This document shows positions 23,110-35,187 of a stretch of 64,000 nucleotides of DNA, one piece after another. The notes beneath the pieces were generated by a model. The model ran no database searches. It was not told the origin of the DNA and was given only the letters and a program-made list of their open reading frames with translations. Numbering within the stretch: the first letter of the stretch is position 1; each line of letters opens with the position of its first letter. The stretch is from NCBI GenBank assembly GCA_947034895.1, contig OX344764.1, positions 3,782,001 to 3,846,000 on the forward strand. The letters run 5' to 3'. The position numbers and the translations under genes were made by a program. This DNA comes from Rhytidiadelphus loreus (Eukaryota; Streptophyta; Bryopsida; Hypnales; Hylocomiaceae).

Positions 23110-23835
23110 CCTAACTAGCTACAATGTCGAAGACTTGCACATGACAATCACATCTTATTGGGTACTTCTTTGTCATCATCTTCAAGATGACAAGTTTCAC
23201 CATGGAATGTGCTTTAAATAATCCAATGTAGTTAATGTGGACTACACCACTTACTATAATTACTTTAAGTAGATACTAGCAATTACATATTAATGAATCA
23301 CAATTTTTTGTGAACATGAGTGAATTGTTAAATCTAGGAAAAAGTGAAGGATTGGGATCCCGACAAAAAATGATCTTGACTCTAATTAATTTCAAGGGCT
23401 AAATTATATGGCAACTTAAGTTGGGCTAGATTAAAAACAACATTCATTTGTGCAATCAGTTCACTACAATATGGAAGTTGCTATGAATCTAGTGGCAATT
23501 TTATAGCATGTTATAGCAAAATTGTAGACATTTGTCTTCTCTTTAAACTTCAACTTGGATTGCAATTAGTCACATATGGAAGAATTCAATTATGATCATT
23601 GGAAGACACTCTACTATGTTCCTTCTTGTAATGGGAGACTAATACATTAAAGGCTTTCAAATTCTTGTGTGTGATATCCATTCCATACAAGTCATGTACA
23701 TTGAAGGCAATACTATACATCAAGTGCTTGACTTGAGGAAGAAAAAAGAAAAGCCCTTTTGACATTTTTGTGTTTCTTGCAAAGATCAATGAAGCTTCAA
23801 AGATCTCTATGAAATTTGAGCACAATGAAATCAAA
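23110..23835 (-). pseudogene. Protein kinase pseudogene fragment, copy 1 (TKL-like)
   Basis: Read on the minus strand, 23,834-23,586 gives VKHLMYSIAFNVHDLYGMDI followed by THKNLKAFNVL, a decayed HRDLKxxN catalytic loop in which the catalytic Asp is Asn. Further on comes a broken TNVYNFAITCYKIATR (subdomain IX), then frameshifted C-lobe remnants and downstream sequence matching the copy at 31,900-32,300. Subdomain VIII (APE) appears deleted. It lies directly upstream of enoyl-CoA reductase copy 2 and provides the empty site for the insertion in the other copy. Confidence 0.75.
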
Positions 23836-23868
23836 GTACTTCATAGGGAACTTATAGGGAACGTGTTT

Positions 23869-24650
23869 GGAGAACACCCAGTCATATTGCTAGTCATATT
23901 TTTGCTTTAGTCATATTTTGCAATCATTTATCCATAGTAGTGACATCTTTTTCTCCACAGGGAGGACACTCTCACTACATTTGGGGTCCCCACGTGTGGT
24001 GGCGGAAAAAGTAATACATGTAATACACCTTGAATAAACTATAATTTCATCCTAAAATTTTGAGCTTTGTTTAACAATGACTAAAGGTTTCTATTGACAA
24101 AAAATTCAATTCCAAATAACATAAGATATATTGTCTAGAAAGGATTGAAAAAAAACACTAAGATGGCATGTTCTCCAACTAAAATATTTATAGAGCTCAC
24201 ATGAAGATGACTATTGCATCAATATTCAACCAAAATAAACTTTCAATAGAAAGCTATTCTATAGAATTTTTTTTTCATTTTTCAAATTTTTTTTCTTATA
24301 TAATATAGAGGTGTGAAAGTTATTTTCAGCTTTACAATGTATCTTTTTTCTTCAAAAATTTACAACTAATTACTATTAGCATAAAAAATACCAATAATTC
24401 AAAATATAAACTTCTAAAGTAGTAAAATCTATCCATAATTTTTTTTTTGAAAAAAAAATTAAATTTTAAGGTATATTACTTGTATTACTTTTTCTGCCGC
24501 ATGTGGGTTGCTAAGACGTGGGGAATGTCCTCCTTGGTTTTTTCTCTTTTGGAGCAACTCAAAGAAAATTTAGGTGGAGAATATATTTGAAAAGCACCTA
24601 GTCATATTTGCTAATCATATTTTCACTTCAATCATATTTTATAGTCATAT
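23869..24650. mobile_element. ~580-bp inverted-repeat element inside a direct repeat
   Basis: Inverted ends of about 75 bp at 23,958 and 24,537 share GGAGGACA, CCCCACGT, GGCGGAAAAAGTAATACA / CGGCAGAAAAAGTAATACA and GTAAT(A)TACCTT. The element has an AT-rich coreless interior and no ORF. Outside it, 23,869-23,960 and 24,588-24,690 are similar direct repeats carrying several AGTCATATT / AATCATATT units, so the element seems to sit within or beside a duplicated segment. Confidence 0.7.
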
Positions 24651-27600
24651 TTCTTTGGTAATTTCATTTTTTTCTTGGTAGGTAGCCAAAGGAAAGGTGG
24701 ACAATCTAGAATAGGACTCTTGTATTTTTGTTGTAGGGTCCATTCCTTAAGCATGACTTTGTTTAATGCCTATTAAAAAAATAGTATTGTATGATGTGTC
24801 TCTTGCAAAATTGATGCCCAATAATTTGGGGTGGCATATATTTATATTTTAATTAATATATTTAAAATTTTCATAGGATTTAGAAGGAAAGTAGAGAAGA
24901 ATAAAACAATTAACAATAGAAGACAATTAAAAAAAATTGAGGATTTAGGAAAAAATTAGAGAGGAATAAAAGCCCACAAATGATTTGGAGCATCAAGGTG
25001 GAACCAAGCTTGAGAACCTAGGTTGGAAATGAGACCTACCTTGACCCACTATAGGGACTTGCCATGAGGTTGATTGATTATGATGATTGATTGTGATGGC
25101 TAATACAAATTGGGAGTTAATTAGTTTAGTTGATAGAAAGTGAATCTAATGCATTTAAACTAAAAATGTAGATCGAAGGTAGTGGAGTTTAGAAAAAACA
25201 CTTGAATCTCAAAAAAAATCTAATCCAGAGAAGAAAAGGAGTGTGAGAAAAATCCATACCTTAGTAGCCAACTGACCATAAAGCAAGAGTTTGTGAGGAC
25301 TGCCATTTGTATTGAGAGTCTAAGTATTTGAAGAAAAAGTATAGGTTCCTAGTTGCAATTCAAAGCTTTGAGCAAAGTTAGGAGATTAATTTGATCCCCT
25401 TATAGAAGTTTGACTATATATTATACAAACTTAAGATTGTTGATTATAATGCACATAGTTGACCAAATGAAGTTTTAAGGTCTTAAGTGTATACTTAGTT
25501 AGCACTTATGAAGCTTATATCATTACAATTGTTTGAATTCCTAGAATAATTAGATATAATTAGTAGTAATAGAAGTCAAAGATTGTAATTCTAAAATATT
25601 CCAAAAAACAAAGGAAAAAAATACATTTTTTTTTAAAAAAAGGACAAGAAAGGGAAGTTGAAAGAAAAAAATTGGATCATAAATAGAATTGATACACCTT
25701 GTTGTAAAAGTTGTTATTTAACCCCTTAAGCTCCTTGACTACGTTTTCACCAAAAATGCTCTAAAACTACCATTTCTAATACAAGTACCACATTTTAGAA
25801 ATTAACAAAAAAAATTGGACACATATAACTGTAGGATATTGTAATACATTGGTTTGAGAAGACGTGAAAAAAATTTCAGAAATTTCCACCGCGTAGATTG
25901 CAAGATATTAGCATTTGGAGTCACAAAAATCCTTTTGGGGGCCCTTGGAACAATTGGGCAGTTGCACTTCATACGGTTACATTTGTATGAAAAATATCCA
26001 AAATGGTGGTTATTTTTTGGATTCATTCTTCAAATCAAGTTGGCTACATGCTTGAAGAATTTCAAATCATTTGGAATTGTACAACATATAGGAAAAAAAT
26101 AGTAAGTAGAAAGAAGTAGAGAATGATTCAAAATATATTATTGTTATGAATTTAGTAATCCCAATGGTTGTACAAAATCCATAATTGCTAACAAACTAAA
26201 ACTCCTCATAACTCTCATTTCATTAATCAAAATGGAATGATTTAAAGTTTATATATATATATATAACCGATTTCAAATTTTTTATAATATAAATAAACTT
26301 TCAATATTTATTGAAAAAATTGAAAGTTCATAAATAATTTTTTTTATGAAGTTCATATATTGAAAGTTCATAAACAAAAAATTGATTTTTTCTAATCTGC
26401 TTGGATTGCCCAAGCGGTGCAAAAACTTACATATCATACAATAACTTTTGAACTATATAGTCAAAAGTTATAAAAATTGTTGGGTCTTAAATATATTCCT
26501 TGTCCCCATCTTGTGTAATGATTTTAAAGAAATAAAATAAAATCTCCATTCGTAGTGAGATGCCCATAATTTTTATGTTGCTTAAAAATGCAACTTGGTC
26601 TTTTGGGGGTTAAGTTGTATATGCAAACAGAAAAAACACAAAAAGGGATCAAGGCTAGCTTCAATGCTTCATAATACGATTACAATATGTGTGTTGGAGA
26701 AACGGATTCTGAGGCTTTGGCACTTTGTTATTGCTCTTCTTGTAGAAACCATAGTTACATTAGAAATAGAGATCTAAGTTAAACCCTTAAGCATATAATA
26801 AAATTCAGCTTTGAATTCAAGATCATTCATTTAGAGGTTTTTAGTAATGTATTACACTTTAAAAAATAGATGAAAATTAAGGAAGATAGCATATGATGAA
26901 ATTGGATAGTTAAGAGCATTAGTTTGGATTAAAAAATGATCAAAATTCATCTAATTCAAGTCATAAAGACACCTTAAAAATTTAGGTGACATTTCAGAAT
27001 CCAATCTTGAAAGTAAAATTTAATTTAGACTTATAGGCTAAAAGAAAATGTTGGATGAAGTCTTAAAGGATGAATTAGAGACAAAACTTCATCCACCCAT
27101 AACTTTTGCTAAATATATCTCATTATGAAGATTTTTACTATTTTAAAATATACATGCAACGTTCTACAATCACTGTAAGAGAAAGGAGTTTTTTTAAGTG
27201 AGTTTTAAAGTATAATCCTAGACATAAGATTATAAGTAATGACCTTTAAGAAGATTTTCAATAAATTTTTACTAAAAACACATATGTTATATCATCAAAA
27301 TTGCTCTTCCAACTAGTTCAAGAATTTGATGCTATCTCAAAACAATATGGAATGCACTGTGATCAATTGTTATTCTAACAACAACTCTCACACTATCACA
27401 ATTGTTTATCAAGATGCTTTAATTAGTTAGGACCTTTGCAGGTAAATTCATTCACAAGTCACATCTACTTCTACAAGCATAGAATGATTCCAATAATTGG
27501 AAGATGGTTCTAGGGTAAGTTCTGCATTGTACATTATTTGGAGATATGCCAAGAAAACAAAATCCAAAGTTGGTCTCAACTAGAATATGTGTGGTGTGGG

Positions 27601-27853
27601 TTAATTGAAAGCATTTTTTTATTTTTTATTTTTTCTCAAGAAGAGAAACATGGTCTTCAACGTCTTGAATTTATTTTATTTTATTTTATTTAGTGATGAT
27701 ACGATTTGAGAGAATCTGTGACGATTGAATTGAGGAATTGGATTCAATTTGAATGTGTGTATGCTACACTGTTCAAGTTGTAAGAATTTGCTGGAAATAG
27801 CACCTGTGCATCCACAGGAATGAACTATCTAACTTGACCTTGTAGTCGACCGT
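24651..27853. other. AT-rich spacer with repeat debris, no gene recognised
   Basis: Open frames at 25,802-26,102 and 26,595-26,777 show no domain. A candidate element with TTAACCCC-type inverted ends spans roughly 25,717-26,613. A short AT dinucleotide run lies at about 26,252-26,265. At 27,172-27,290 a single arm related to the hairpin element at 42,954-43,158 is present (shared TAAGAGAAAGG, AGTATA(A/G)TCCTA, GATTTTCA.TAAA.TTTTACTA). A T-rich TTTTA run occurs at 27,668-27,690. Confidence 0.5.
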
Positions 27854-28500
27854 TTGTTATGCTCATTAATTCATTTGTTTTTTTGGATTTGGGGACTCAT
27901 TTCGGAGCTGACAGTTGTATTATTCTTCTTGAGATTTTTCATCTTTCACCCCAATTCTTTGATAGTTTCTCGTACCCATGTGCTTGCTGTCTTTGTAAAT
28001 GAAAGCACGAATAATTCAAGGAATTCTATTGCTCTGCAGCTGTTAGGAGTTCTATTACTTCTAAACACAGATGTTGAATTGTTGGGAGTTGGGAAAATAG
28101 GGGCAGAGAGGAACAAGCTTAAATCAATTGTACCTATGAAATTGCAATCAGTTGTTTCATAATTCATGTGTAAGTGTTATATGCACTAAATTGTTGTACA
28201 TGTTTTCCATTTGTTTGGTTACAATAAGTTGAAAATTGATTTCCTTAAATATTGCAAACTTGGGTATTTGACGAGTGCAACGTATAGACCTAGAATAAAT
28301 ATTACTAATATTGCAATAAGCAAATACAATTGTAAAAGGCTTTTAGTCACCAAGTGCTCAGACACCATAGAGGGACTTGCATTGCTGGTTTTTAGATAGT
28401 AGATATTAATCAAAGTCTCCTCTTGCAACATCAAAAGCATATCAATCTTTGTTATATCAGTAGAAAGATATTTCTACTATCATTATGACTCACAATTTAT
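27854..28500. other. No supported gene
   Basis: A 102-codon + frame at 27,854-28,162 begins with a hydrophobic run and then a Leu-rich stretch, but there is no recognisable domain and no partner exon. Treated as unannotated. Confidence 0.35.
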
Positions 28501-28512
28501 TTTCATTTGGAT

Positions 28513-29350
28513 GGAATACCCCCATTGATGTTGTCCAGCTTGAACAACATTGAATCTTTTCTTGATGACAACAACCAAGTTCCTGAAGTTGCCTTAGGTG
28601 TTGCCAATTTGAAAGTTCTTGATACGTCAACATTTGAACATTGCCTTTGCGTTACAACTCTCCTATAATTGTAGATACACTGTTCCAATCTTGCTTACCA
28701 ATTGTGTTGGTATGAAGAGCACAAGGAATTCAATACATTGATAGAGTGCTTGATCTTGATGTGAGTATCCAACATGTTGCAAATTATAATAATTGTCAGT
28801 AATGCACTGTATTGATGCTTCTCAACTTTGCTAGTGTCGTTTATGGAGTTATATGCTTTCTGCAAATGGATTCTAATGTTCTTCTTGTAGATTTTTTTTC
28901 TATGAGATTGATGTTCTACAAATATCATTGGCTCTGAAGTAATGGATGAGTTAGATTTCAAAACCATGATCAAGGATTGTACTAAGATGTTGCATAATTA
29001 ACTTTGTTAATAATTCAAACACTCGATAAGTAAATGCCTTTGCCTGAATCAAGAAAGGGATCATGTTGTGTTTGGATCTTCACCACTCAAGGTTTTTAAG
29101 AGATCTGTAGTTTAGGTGTGCTTTGTTAGGCACTTTCCTCTACTTATTTCAATTGACTTTTTTTAATACCAAGAAGTTATTCTTGAACTCTAAGATGAGA
29201 TATCATACAAGCCAAAGAAGGATATTGTTCAAATTGGAGCATCATGGATAGTTTCTTGGTCGTTCCATGATTTCAAAGTTGACTATGAAAGGTGTTTGAA
29301 GCTCCAATAAAAAGAATGTTATTTTCAAAAATCAAATGAGGAAAAATAAT
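28513..29350 (+). pseudogene. Possible LRR/NLR-type gene relic
   Basis: The frame from 28,513 to about 28,668 reads GIPPLMLSSLNNIESFLDDN then VALGVANLKVLDTSTFEHC, which has the spacing of a leucine-rich repeat. No longer frame supports it. A block at 29,030-29,160 (GAATCAAGAAAGGGATCA, GGATCTTCACCACTCAAG) is repeated at 45,975-46,110. A further block at 29,245-29,350 (GGAGCATCATGGATA, AGGTGTTTGAAGCTCC) matches 31,393-31,505. Assignment to NLR resistance-type genes is inference. Confidence 0.35.
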
Positions 29351-29879
29351 TAAATTACAAAGTATGGATGAGAGAGACGTCATACCTAATAGAGAGCGGA
29401 CTTCTTCTTTCCTCAACTCTGATTGATTAAAAAAAAATTCTATGTAAATTTTTTTGTCTTTGTGAATGTCACACTCGCATCTATTGTGCCAATTTTAAAT
29501 GCAACAAACTAATTTTCAACCCCTTAAGGGATTGAGGATTCATAATTTGGAAGCAACTAAATAAATCAAATTGATCAATTGGTGAAAGACCACAAAGTTA
29601 AATCAAGCCAAATTTTTTGGTCACAAAGCAATGAAGGACATCAATAAAAAAAATGAACAAAATTTGACAACAAAATGTATCCATGTGACATACACAAAAC
29701 TGACATGAGGTTCCATTTGAGCCTTGGAGTCCTTTCAAGGCTCAATTGAATGATGATTAGGAGAAAGAAAGTTGTAGAATATCATTCAATACAATCGAAA
29801 AACTACATGCAATAGAATTACTTGTAACAAAATACAAGATATACAACCCATGTCTGCACAAAAATCAAAAGAAATTGTC

Positions 29880-30055
29880 ACTACTTATTTCATGACAAGC
29901 TTCAAAGACTTTCTTGAAAATCTCCTTCCCATTACATTATTCTTTGTGGATGCCCATGGACCATTCCATCCAAAAACATTCCTTGGAGGTCAAACTATTG
30001 TGCAAGACCTCCCCTTTTTGCACAAATTTCCAAAGGTGAATATCTACACTTAATT
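29880..30055 (-). repeat. Reverse-orientation fragment of the foldback-family interior
   Basis: The block GGTCAAACTATTGTGCAAGA and its flanks (ACATTCCTTGG before; CCTCCCCTTTTTGCACAAAT after) is the reverse complement of 63,395-63,475 and of 3,745-3,840. Its 67-codon open frame is therefore repeat, not a gene. Confidence 0.75.
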
Positions 30056-30076
30056 TTAAATAGAAGGAATGGACTA

Positions 30077-30200
30077 GGTAATTGCAAAGCAGGCCAAGTT
30101 ATCAAGAATAATCGTCGGTTAGGACCTACCAAGCCACGGGCGGTGAGGTTGGTATTGACCGGTGATTATTCTTGATGACTTGGCCTACTTTGCAATTACC
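30077..30200. mobile_element. 124-bp hairpin MITE-like element
   Basis: Arms of about 55 bp run inward from GGTAATTGCAAAGCAGGCCA at 30,077 and from its near-complement ending GGCCTACTTTGCAATTACC at 30,200, pairing through AAGAATAATC to a short loop around GCCACGGGCGG. GGAC occurs just outside both ends (left with two extra bases), a weak hint of a target duplication. No ORF. A transcript would fold into one long hairpin. Confidence 0.8.
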
Positions 30201-30836
30201 GGACATAATGTCAATGTAGGAGAGTTGAGCCGTTTGACTTTGTTGATTGCTTAACCAATCCCAACATGCCACAATGGCAAATTAAAGTCTAGCACATTTA
30301 GATTATGTCAGGTGAATCCACACTCACTAATTAATACTAGTTGGTAGTAGTAAAGATTTCTCTCTGGTTTCTCTCATTGCAAGATCAATGAAACTTCTAC
30401 TTCATACCCACCGTGCTGAAAATTTGCACAAGGCAAGGAGTGAGCATTATCAATCTTAATCTGTCTTTCCTTAACCAATCGAAACTTGCCACAACGACAA
30501 AACTCTCCTGCATTGCATTGACATTATGATTCTCTATCATCCATTGGCCACTTTTTGGCTTCTGTATCCTTACAAGGTTAAAGCCTAAAACCCTAGCAAG
30601 CTCTGGACATGCTTTATTAGCACTTTGGAGTGGGTCTTAACTCTTAAGGGAGCTGTCACTTGTTCAATTTTGTTTATTTTTATCCAATAAGAAGCAAAGT
30701 ATTTCACTGCTCCAGACGATATTCATTGTTTGTATTGTTCTGTAGTGAGGCTCATGCTAGTCAAGCACTTGGGTGTCACTCACATGTGCATCTGTCCAAC
30801 CTCAAATCCTTTTGTGGCCTCTTATAATAGTTCGCC
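30201..30836. other. Small inverted/direct repeat cluster, no gene
   Basis: CATAATGTCAATG at about 30,205 is complemented by CATTGACATTATG near 30,528. AACCAATC...TGCCACAA.G.CAAA occurs as direct copies near 30,252 and 30,474. The rest to 30,836 has no recognised feature. Confidence 0.45.
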
Positions 30837-31193
30837 ATGCTCAATTCCATGGCTGTTGGTTTCCAGACTTTTCAAGGATCCCACAAGCACGATAGCTTTT
30901 GGATACTGAAGCAGATCGATCGTTGGAGCTCTGGAAGGAGGCTGATCCATCTGATGACGGTGAAACTCAGGCTTGGAAGGATAGTGGTAACTATCCTTGA
31001 GAACTGTATGTGGACAGGAAAATGCATGGTTCTGTCAGGAATCATAAGTTTCAGTTGCCTCTATCAGTTCTTCGATGCTGCATGTGATGAACAAGAATTG
31101 GGGTTGCCCCCGCCTAGCTGGGAAGAGTGCATGTTTTCAAGTTTAGTTTCGAAAGTCTCAAATTCCAAAGAAGAAGAAGAAGACGATGCTTGA
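30837..31193 (+). other. 118-codon open frame of unknown status
   Basis: Less AT-rich than its surroundings, ATG at 30,837, ending in an acidic EEEEEDDA tail. No domain, signal or partner exon was recognised. A second overlapping frame (SDDGETQAWKDSGNYP) also looks protein-like, so this may be an exon remnant of a decayed gene. Not called as a CDS. Confidence 0.3.
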
Positions 31194-31392
31194 ATGTATG
31201 GCTTCATTCGTATTGACTATGGATGCGTGATCAATGCTCCTTCGGAGTTTCCGAGTACTGAAGTGTCGGTATTTCGGGCTCCCAGGATTCCTTTTCCCAG
31301 CTTAGTTGGAGCGCGATTTGGACGTCGTAAGAAGTATGATCGATGAGAGAGGAGATGTGTGAAAATAAAGGAAGATGTCGACTAGATGTCTG

Positions 31393-31660
31393 GAGCATCA
31401 TGGATACCAGTAGATTCTTCTATGAAGCAGAAATTGAGCGAAGGTGCTTGAAGCTCCTTCAAAGAGTGTTATGCAATGAAAATCAGATGAGGAGAAATCA
31501 GTAGGGTTGAAGGGTGCAGTTGAGGTAAGGTAGGGACATTTGATAGATTGGTAAATTTTTTGTAGAGGAGGTTTTGTATTGGAGATTTCAATGCACCAAA
31601 GAATGCATCATTTGGATACCATATGCAAAAGTTATGAAGGGACAAAGTTTCAGTTGGGTA
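31393..31660 (+). repeat. Dispersed repeat copies related to 29,245-29,350 and to the intron array at 10,914-11,500
   Basis: 31,393-31,505 repeats GGAGCATCATGGATA, AGGTGCTTGAAGCTCC, AATCAGATGAGGA from 29,245. 31,590-31,650 repeats the ATGCAAAAGTT(G/A)TGAAGG..CAAAGTT core of the coiled-coil gene intron. Confidence 0.65.
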
Positions 31661-31904
31661 GATGTTTAGAAATCGTCTCTTCAAGAATAGATACAAATTG
31701 ATTTTGAAGATGTACCCATTGTGATTAGGTGGGTTTTTTAATCACGTGGCGCATTTGAATGTGTGTCCCTACTTTACTACATCTCTAAATCACCTTTCTT
31801 CAAATCTATTAATGTCTTTGCAATGCATTTTGACATGAAAACATTTAGGGTACACCATGCGGTCTATGTATGAATACTAGTGCCACCATGCATCTCCAAC
31901 CAAT

Positions 31905-34080
31905 CACGTGCCTAACGGACTATGATGTCAAAGGCCTATGCATGACAATCGCATCCAACTATGTCCATCCTTTTCCCAAATCACAAAACATGACAAGATT
32001 CAACGTGGAAATCAATGTGCTTGAAGGGTGCAAGGCCTTCTAACCAAACTAAAATATCTATTCTGATATAATCAATAGATGCAAATTTGGATTCCAATTT
32101 GTTGTCATTGAAAAGCCTAAATAACGCAGTGACTTGCATTGCAATAGATATTGACAATTGATCAAATATAATCTTCAAAACCATTGAGTTTGGCAAATCT
32201 AGGCCTAAGCTAAGTAAAGGATTAGGATCCCAACAAAAAGTGATTGTGGCTCTAATTCCTGGGTCTAAATCCTAGGGCAACTTAGGTTGTAATCCATTAA
32301 GAACATTATCACGTAAATCACTTGAATACAAACAATCTTCAAATGGTATGAGTCTAGTAGCAATCTCATAACATGTCATAGCGTTAGAGAAAAAATGAGG
32401 CCTTCGGAGGGCTGCTACAACAATAGCTGAACTACCCATGAGAGAAAAAATGAAGCCTTTGGAGGGCTGCTCCGAAGTGACCAAACAAGGCTATTGTTTT
32501 CAAAGTAGTCCCTAGCCGGAATCTAGCTGCAACACGATATTCGTTATTTTGGGAGTTTTCCTATCTCGCAATTTAGGTCGATTTGCGCTGATCTGAATCA
32601 CAGATTGGGAAACTGGAATTTTCAAATGGGCATAATTTCCCCAAATTTTGTCCAAACTAGACATATGAGGTGTTTTTTGACATCTACAGATTCCCCGTAG
32701 ATGTCAAAAAACACCTCATATGCCCAGTTTGGACAAAATTTGAGTAAGTTATGGCCATTCAAAAACTCCAGTTTTCCAATCTGTGGTGCAGATCAGCACG
32801 AACCGCGCTGAACTGCATACTCCCAAAATCATGGAATTCTCCCAAAATAATGAATATTGTGTTCTGCAAAGGAAAGTTAGCTTCGGTGAATATTGCCAGA
32901 GCAGTCAACCTCGGCCACTAACAATTTTTTTTTTTTTTTTTTTTGCGACTAAATTTTTTCTTTAAATTTTTGAGGAAAAAAAAATGTAAAACTGGGTTCT
33001 TGTGCCACTGACATCATTGAAACTGCAGGTTTGAGGTGGACAATTTTAGGGAAAAAAAACTTTTTTTGCCAAAATAAAAAGATGGAAGGCATTAGAGAAA
33101 AAATGAGGCCTCTGGAAGGTTGTTCCAGCAGCAATTGAACTACCTTCCTATCTTCTTTTTTTGGTAAAAAAAGTATTTTCCCCCCTAAAATTGCCCGCCC
33201 CAAACCTGCAGTTTTCAATGCTGCTAGTGGTACGAGAATCCAGTTTTACATTTTTTTTTTCCTCAAAAAATAAAATAAAATATAGTCGCAGAAAATAAAA
33301 ACTAAAAAAAAACTTTAAAAAAAAGAAGTTTTTTTAGTCGCCGGGGCTGATTGCTCTGTAGCTAGATTTCGCCCAGGGACTACTTTGAAAACAATAGCCT
33401 TGTTTGGTCACTCCGGAGCAGCCCTCTAGAAGTCTCATTTTTTTTCTAATGCAAAGTTGTAGACATTTGCCTTCTCATTGAACTCCAACATAGAAGGTAG
33501 AGTCCCATTCTTCAATTATTGAAATATCTTGGGCATTCTCCACCATCTCGTTCCCACCACACCCATGGAACATTCCCAATCAGCCACGTATGAACCAATT
33601 ACTTGTAAAGACATATAAAATTATAAAATACGCCTTGTACTAGTAGATTAATACATTTGAAGCTTTCAAATCTCTATGTGTAATTTCTTTTTTGTGCAAA
33701 TGAAACATATCTAAGCTAGTATAATTTATGAAGTACTTGACTTGATGAAGAGAAAAGGAAGTTCCTTTAGCATTCTTGCATTGTATGCGGAGATCAATGA
33801 GTCTTCGAAGATCTACCCCCATTCTACTCATGACAAAACCAAATTTGTTCTTCCTAGTAGTAGGCTCCTTCATTAGTGCCTAGTGCAAATCCAACAAAAA
33901 ATCTTCATAGTTCAAGTGTCCAAGTCCATGTGGCCATTGGCATTGAAGGTCCTCAATAGTACAATTGCCCTTCATCAACTTCACCACAAAGTCACGATCA
34001 TCAAGAGCTTAAGACCTTTCAAATGTGACTTCAACATCATAGATGCTTGCTTGAACTCCCTCTCCAATTTTGGTACCTAG
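31905..34080 (-). pseudogene. Protein kinase pseudogene, copy 2, interrupted by an insertion
   Basis: On the minus strand, subdomains appear in order although frames shift. They are a glycine loop KIGEGVQASIYDVEV (about 34,075-34,030), a VVKLMKG lysine strand, MSRMGVDLRRLIDLR, the catalytic loop EITHRDLKASNVLI, a decayed VADWECSMGVVGTRWWRMPK (activation segment with APE changed to MPK), EKANVYNF, then after the insertion MTCYEIATRLIPFED, LNGLQPKLP-stop-DLDPGIRATI and CWDPNP. Stops and frameshifts make it non-coding. The style matches plant TKL/MAP3K-like kinases. The right-hand tail 31,905-32,200 matches sequence beyond the kinase in copy 1. Confidence 0.8.
32383..33450. mobile_element. Nested foldback insertion within the kinase pseudogene
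   Basis: About 1,068 bp inserted between the codons for VYNFA and MTCYE. Ends are inverted repeats: TTAGAGAAAAAATGAGGCCT at the left, complemented by AGTCTCATTTTTTTTCTAAT at the right, with inner arms of about 90 bp (CAAACAAGGCTATTGTTTTC on both). GC flanks both ends. Inside is a palindrome centred near 32,690 (ACACCTCATATG... on both sides) and a second one at about 32,940-33,300 (CTGCAGGTTTGAGG / CCCAAACCTGCAG). A third partial end copy sits at about 33,083. It has no coding capacity. The paralogue at 23,500-23,520 shows the uninterrupted site. Confidence 0.85.
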
Positions 34081-34429
34081 TACTACATTGATAACTCTAA
34101 TGCAAAATCTTTCCCAATGGACATCCTTCTAGAGCTTTTCAAAGTATTGGCAGTGATCCACTGTTCAATGCTCCTTTGGAATGGCTTAATTTGCTCCAAT
34201 GGATTTTGGAATGTGCTATTTAAAAATCAAGTTCATTACTAAATTCACTTCTATTGGCCATCATATTTGCAATCCGCATAGAACAATACTTTGAACAAGA
34301 TGTTATAGACTCTGATATTGTAGACTTCAATGTTATAGGCCTTGATGTTGTAGGTCTCAATGTTGCAAGCCTTGATGTTGTAGAAGCAAATATTTTGAAA
34401 CCATTAAATGGGATTTAGTTGGTTTGGAA

Positions 34430-35018
34430 GGCTGTAAGTTCCCTACAGTTCCTAGATTGTAGGAACATAGCCTTAACAACCTGTTGACGTGGTCGAGAGA
34501 CTGCCACGTCAAAAAATAATAAAAAATTACTTTTTAATTATTTTAAATTTTAAATTTTTGATATTTTTTAAATGACTTTTAATTTCAAACAATAGTGACT
34601 GGTTCCCAACAAGAAAAACCAACCTAAAATGACCCTCCAAGGGGGATGAAATCCATCTAATGAAATGTTCCCCATGTGAAATGCCACTTTTGTCCTTGCA
34701 CAAGAAGAATCATGGTCACAACTTCATGAGTATTTTTGACAAACTCAATTGTACCACTTTATCATATACCAAGGGAAATTTTGCACCTCATTAGATGTGT
34801 TTCAGCCATTCTGGAGGGTTGTGTTAGGCTAGTTCCCATTGTTGGGAACCTTGAACTTAACCACTACTGTTTGAAAAAAAATCATTTAAAAATCATTAAA
34901 GATATAAATTTTAAAATAATTTATTAATATATTTATTGACATGGTAGTCTCTTGGCCACGTCAGCAGGTTGTTGTAGCTGTGTTCCCGTAGTTTGGGAAC
35001 TATAGAGAACTCACCGCC
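34430..35018. mobile_element. ~590-bp MITE with ~100-bp inverted arms
   Basis: The left arm GGCTGTAAGTTCC..., ACAACCTGTTGACGTGG, GAGAGACTGCCACGTCAA is complemented at the right by TTGACATGGTAGTCTC, CCACGTCAGCAGGTTGTTG, and ..GGAACTATAG..CTCACCGCC. An inner inverted pair GGTTCCCAACAA / TTGTTGGGAACC also exists. No ORF. A fragment with the same GACGTGGCAA..GCTTGGCCAGGTCAGCA block lies at 43,840-43,890. Confidence 0.75.
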
Positions 35019-35187
35019 CTTCAAAGAAACAAAATCCCTTTTAATGACCTTGACTGCACACAAACATATAGCACATATATATGTCTCAGTCATCCAATGT
35101 ATGACCTATGGAAAAAATGTAATAGACACATGCATTTTAAAGGGTGGTATCCTAGTATTGTATGAGCAATATTTGTCTTACTATCTT

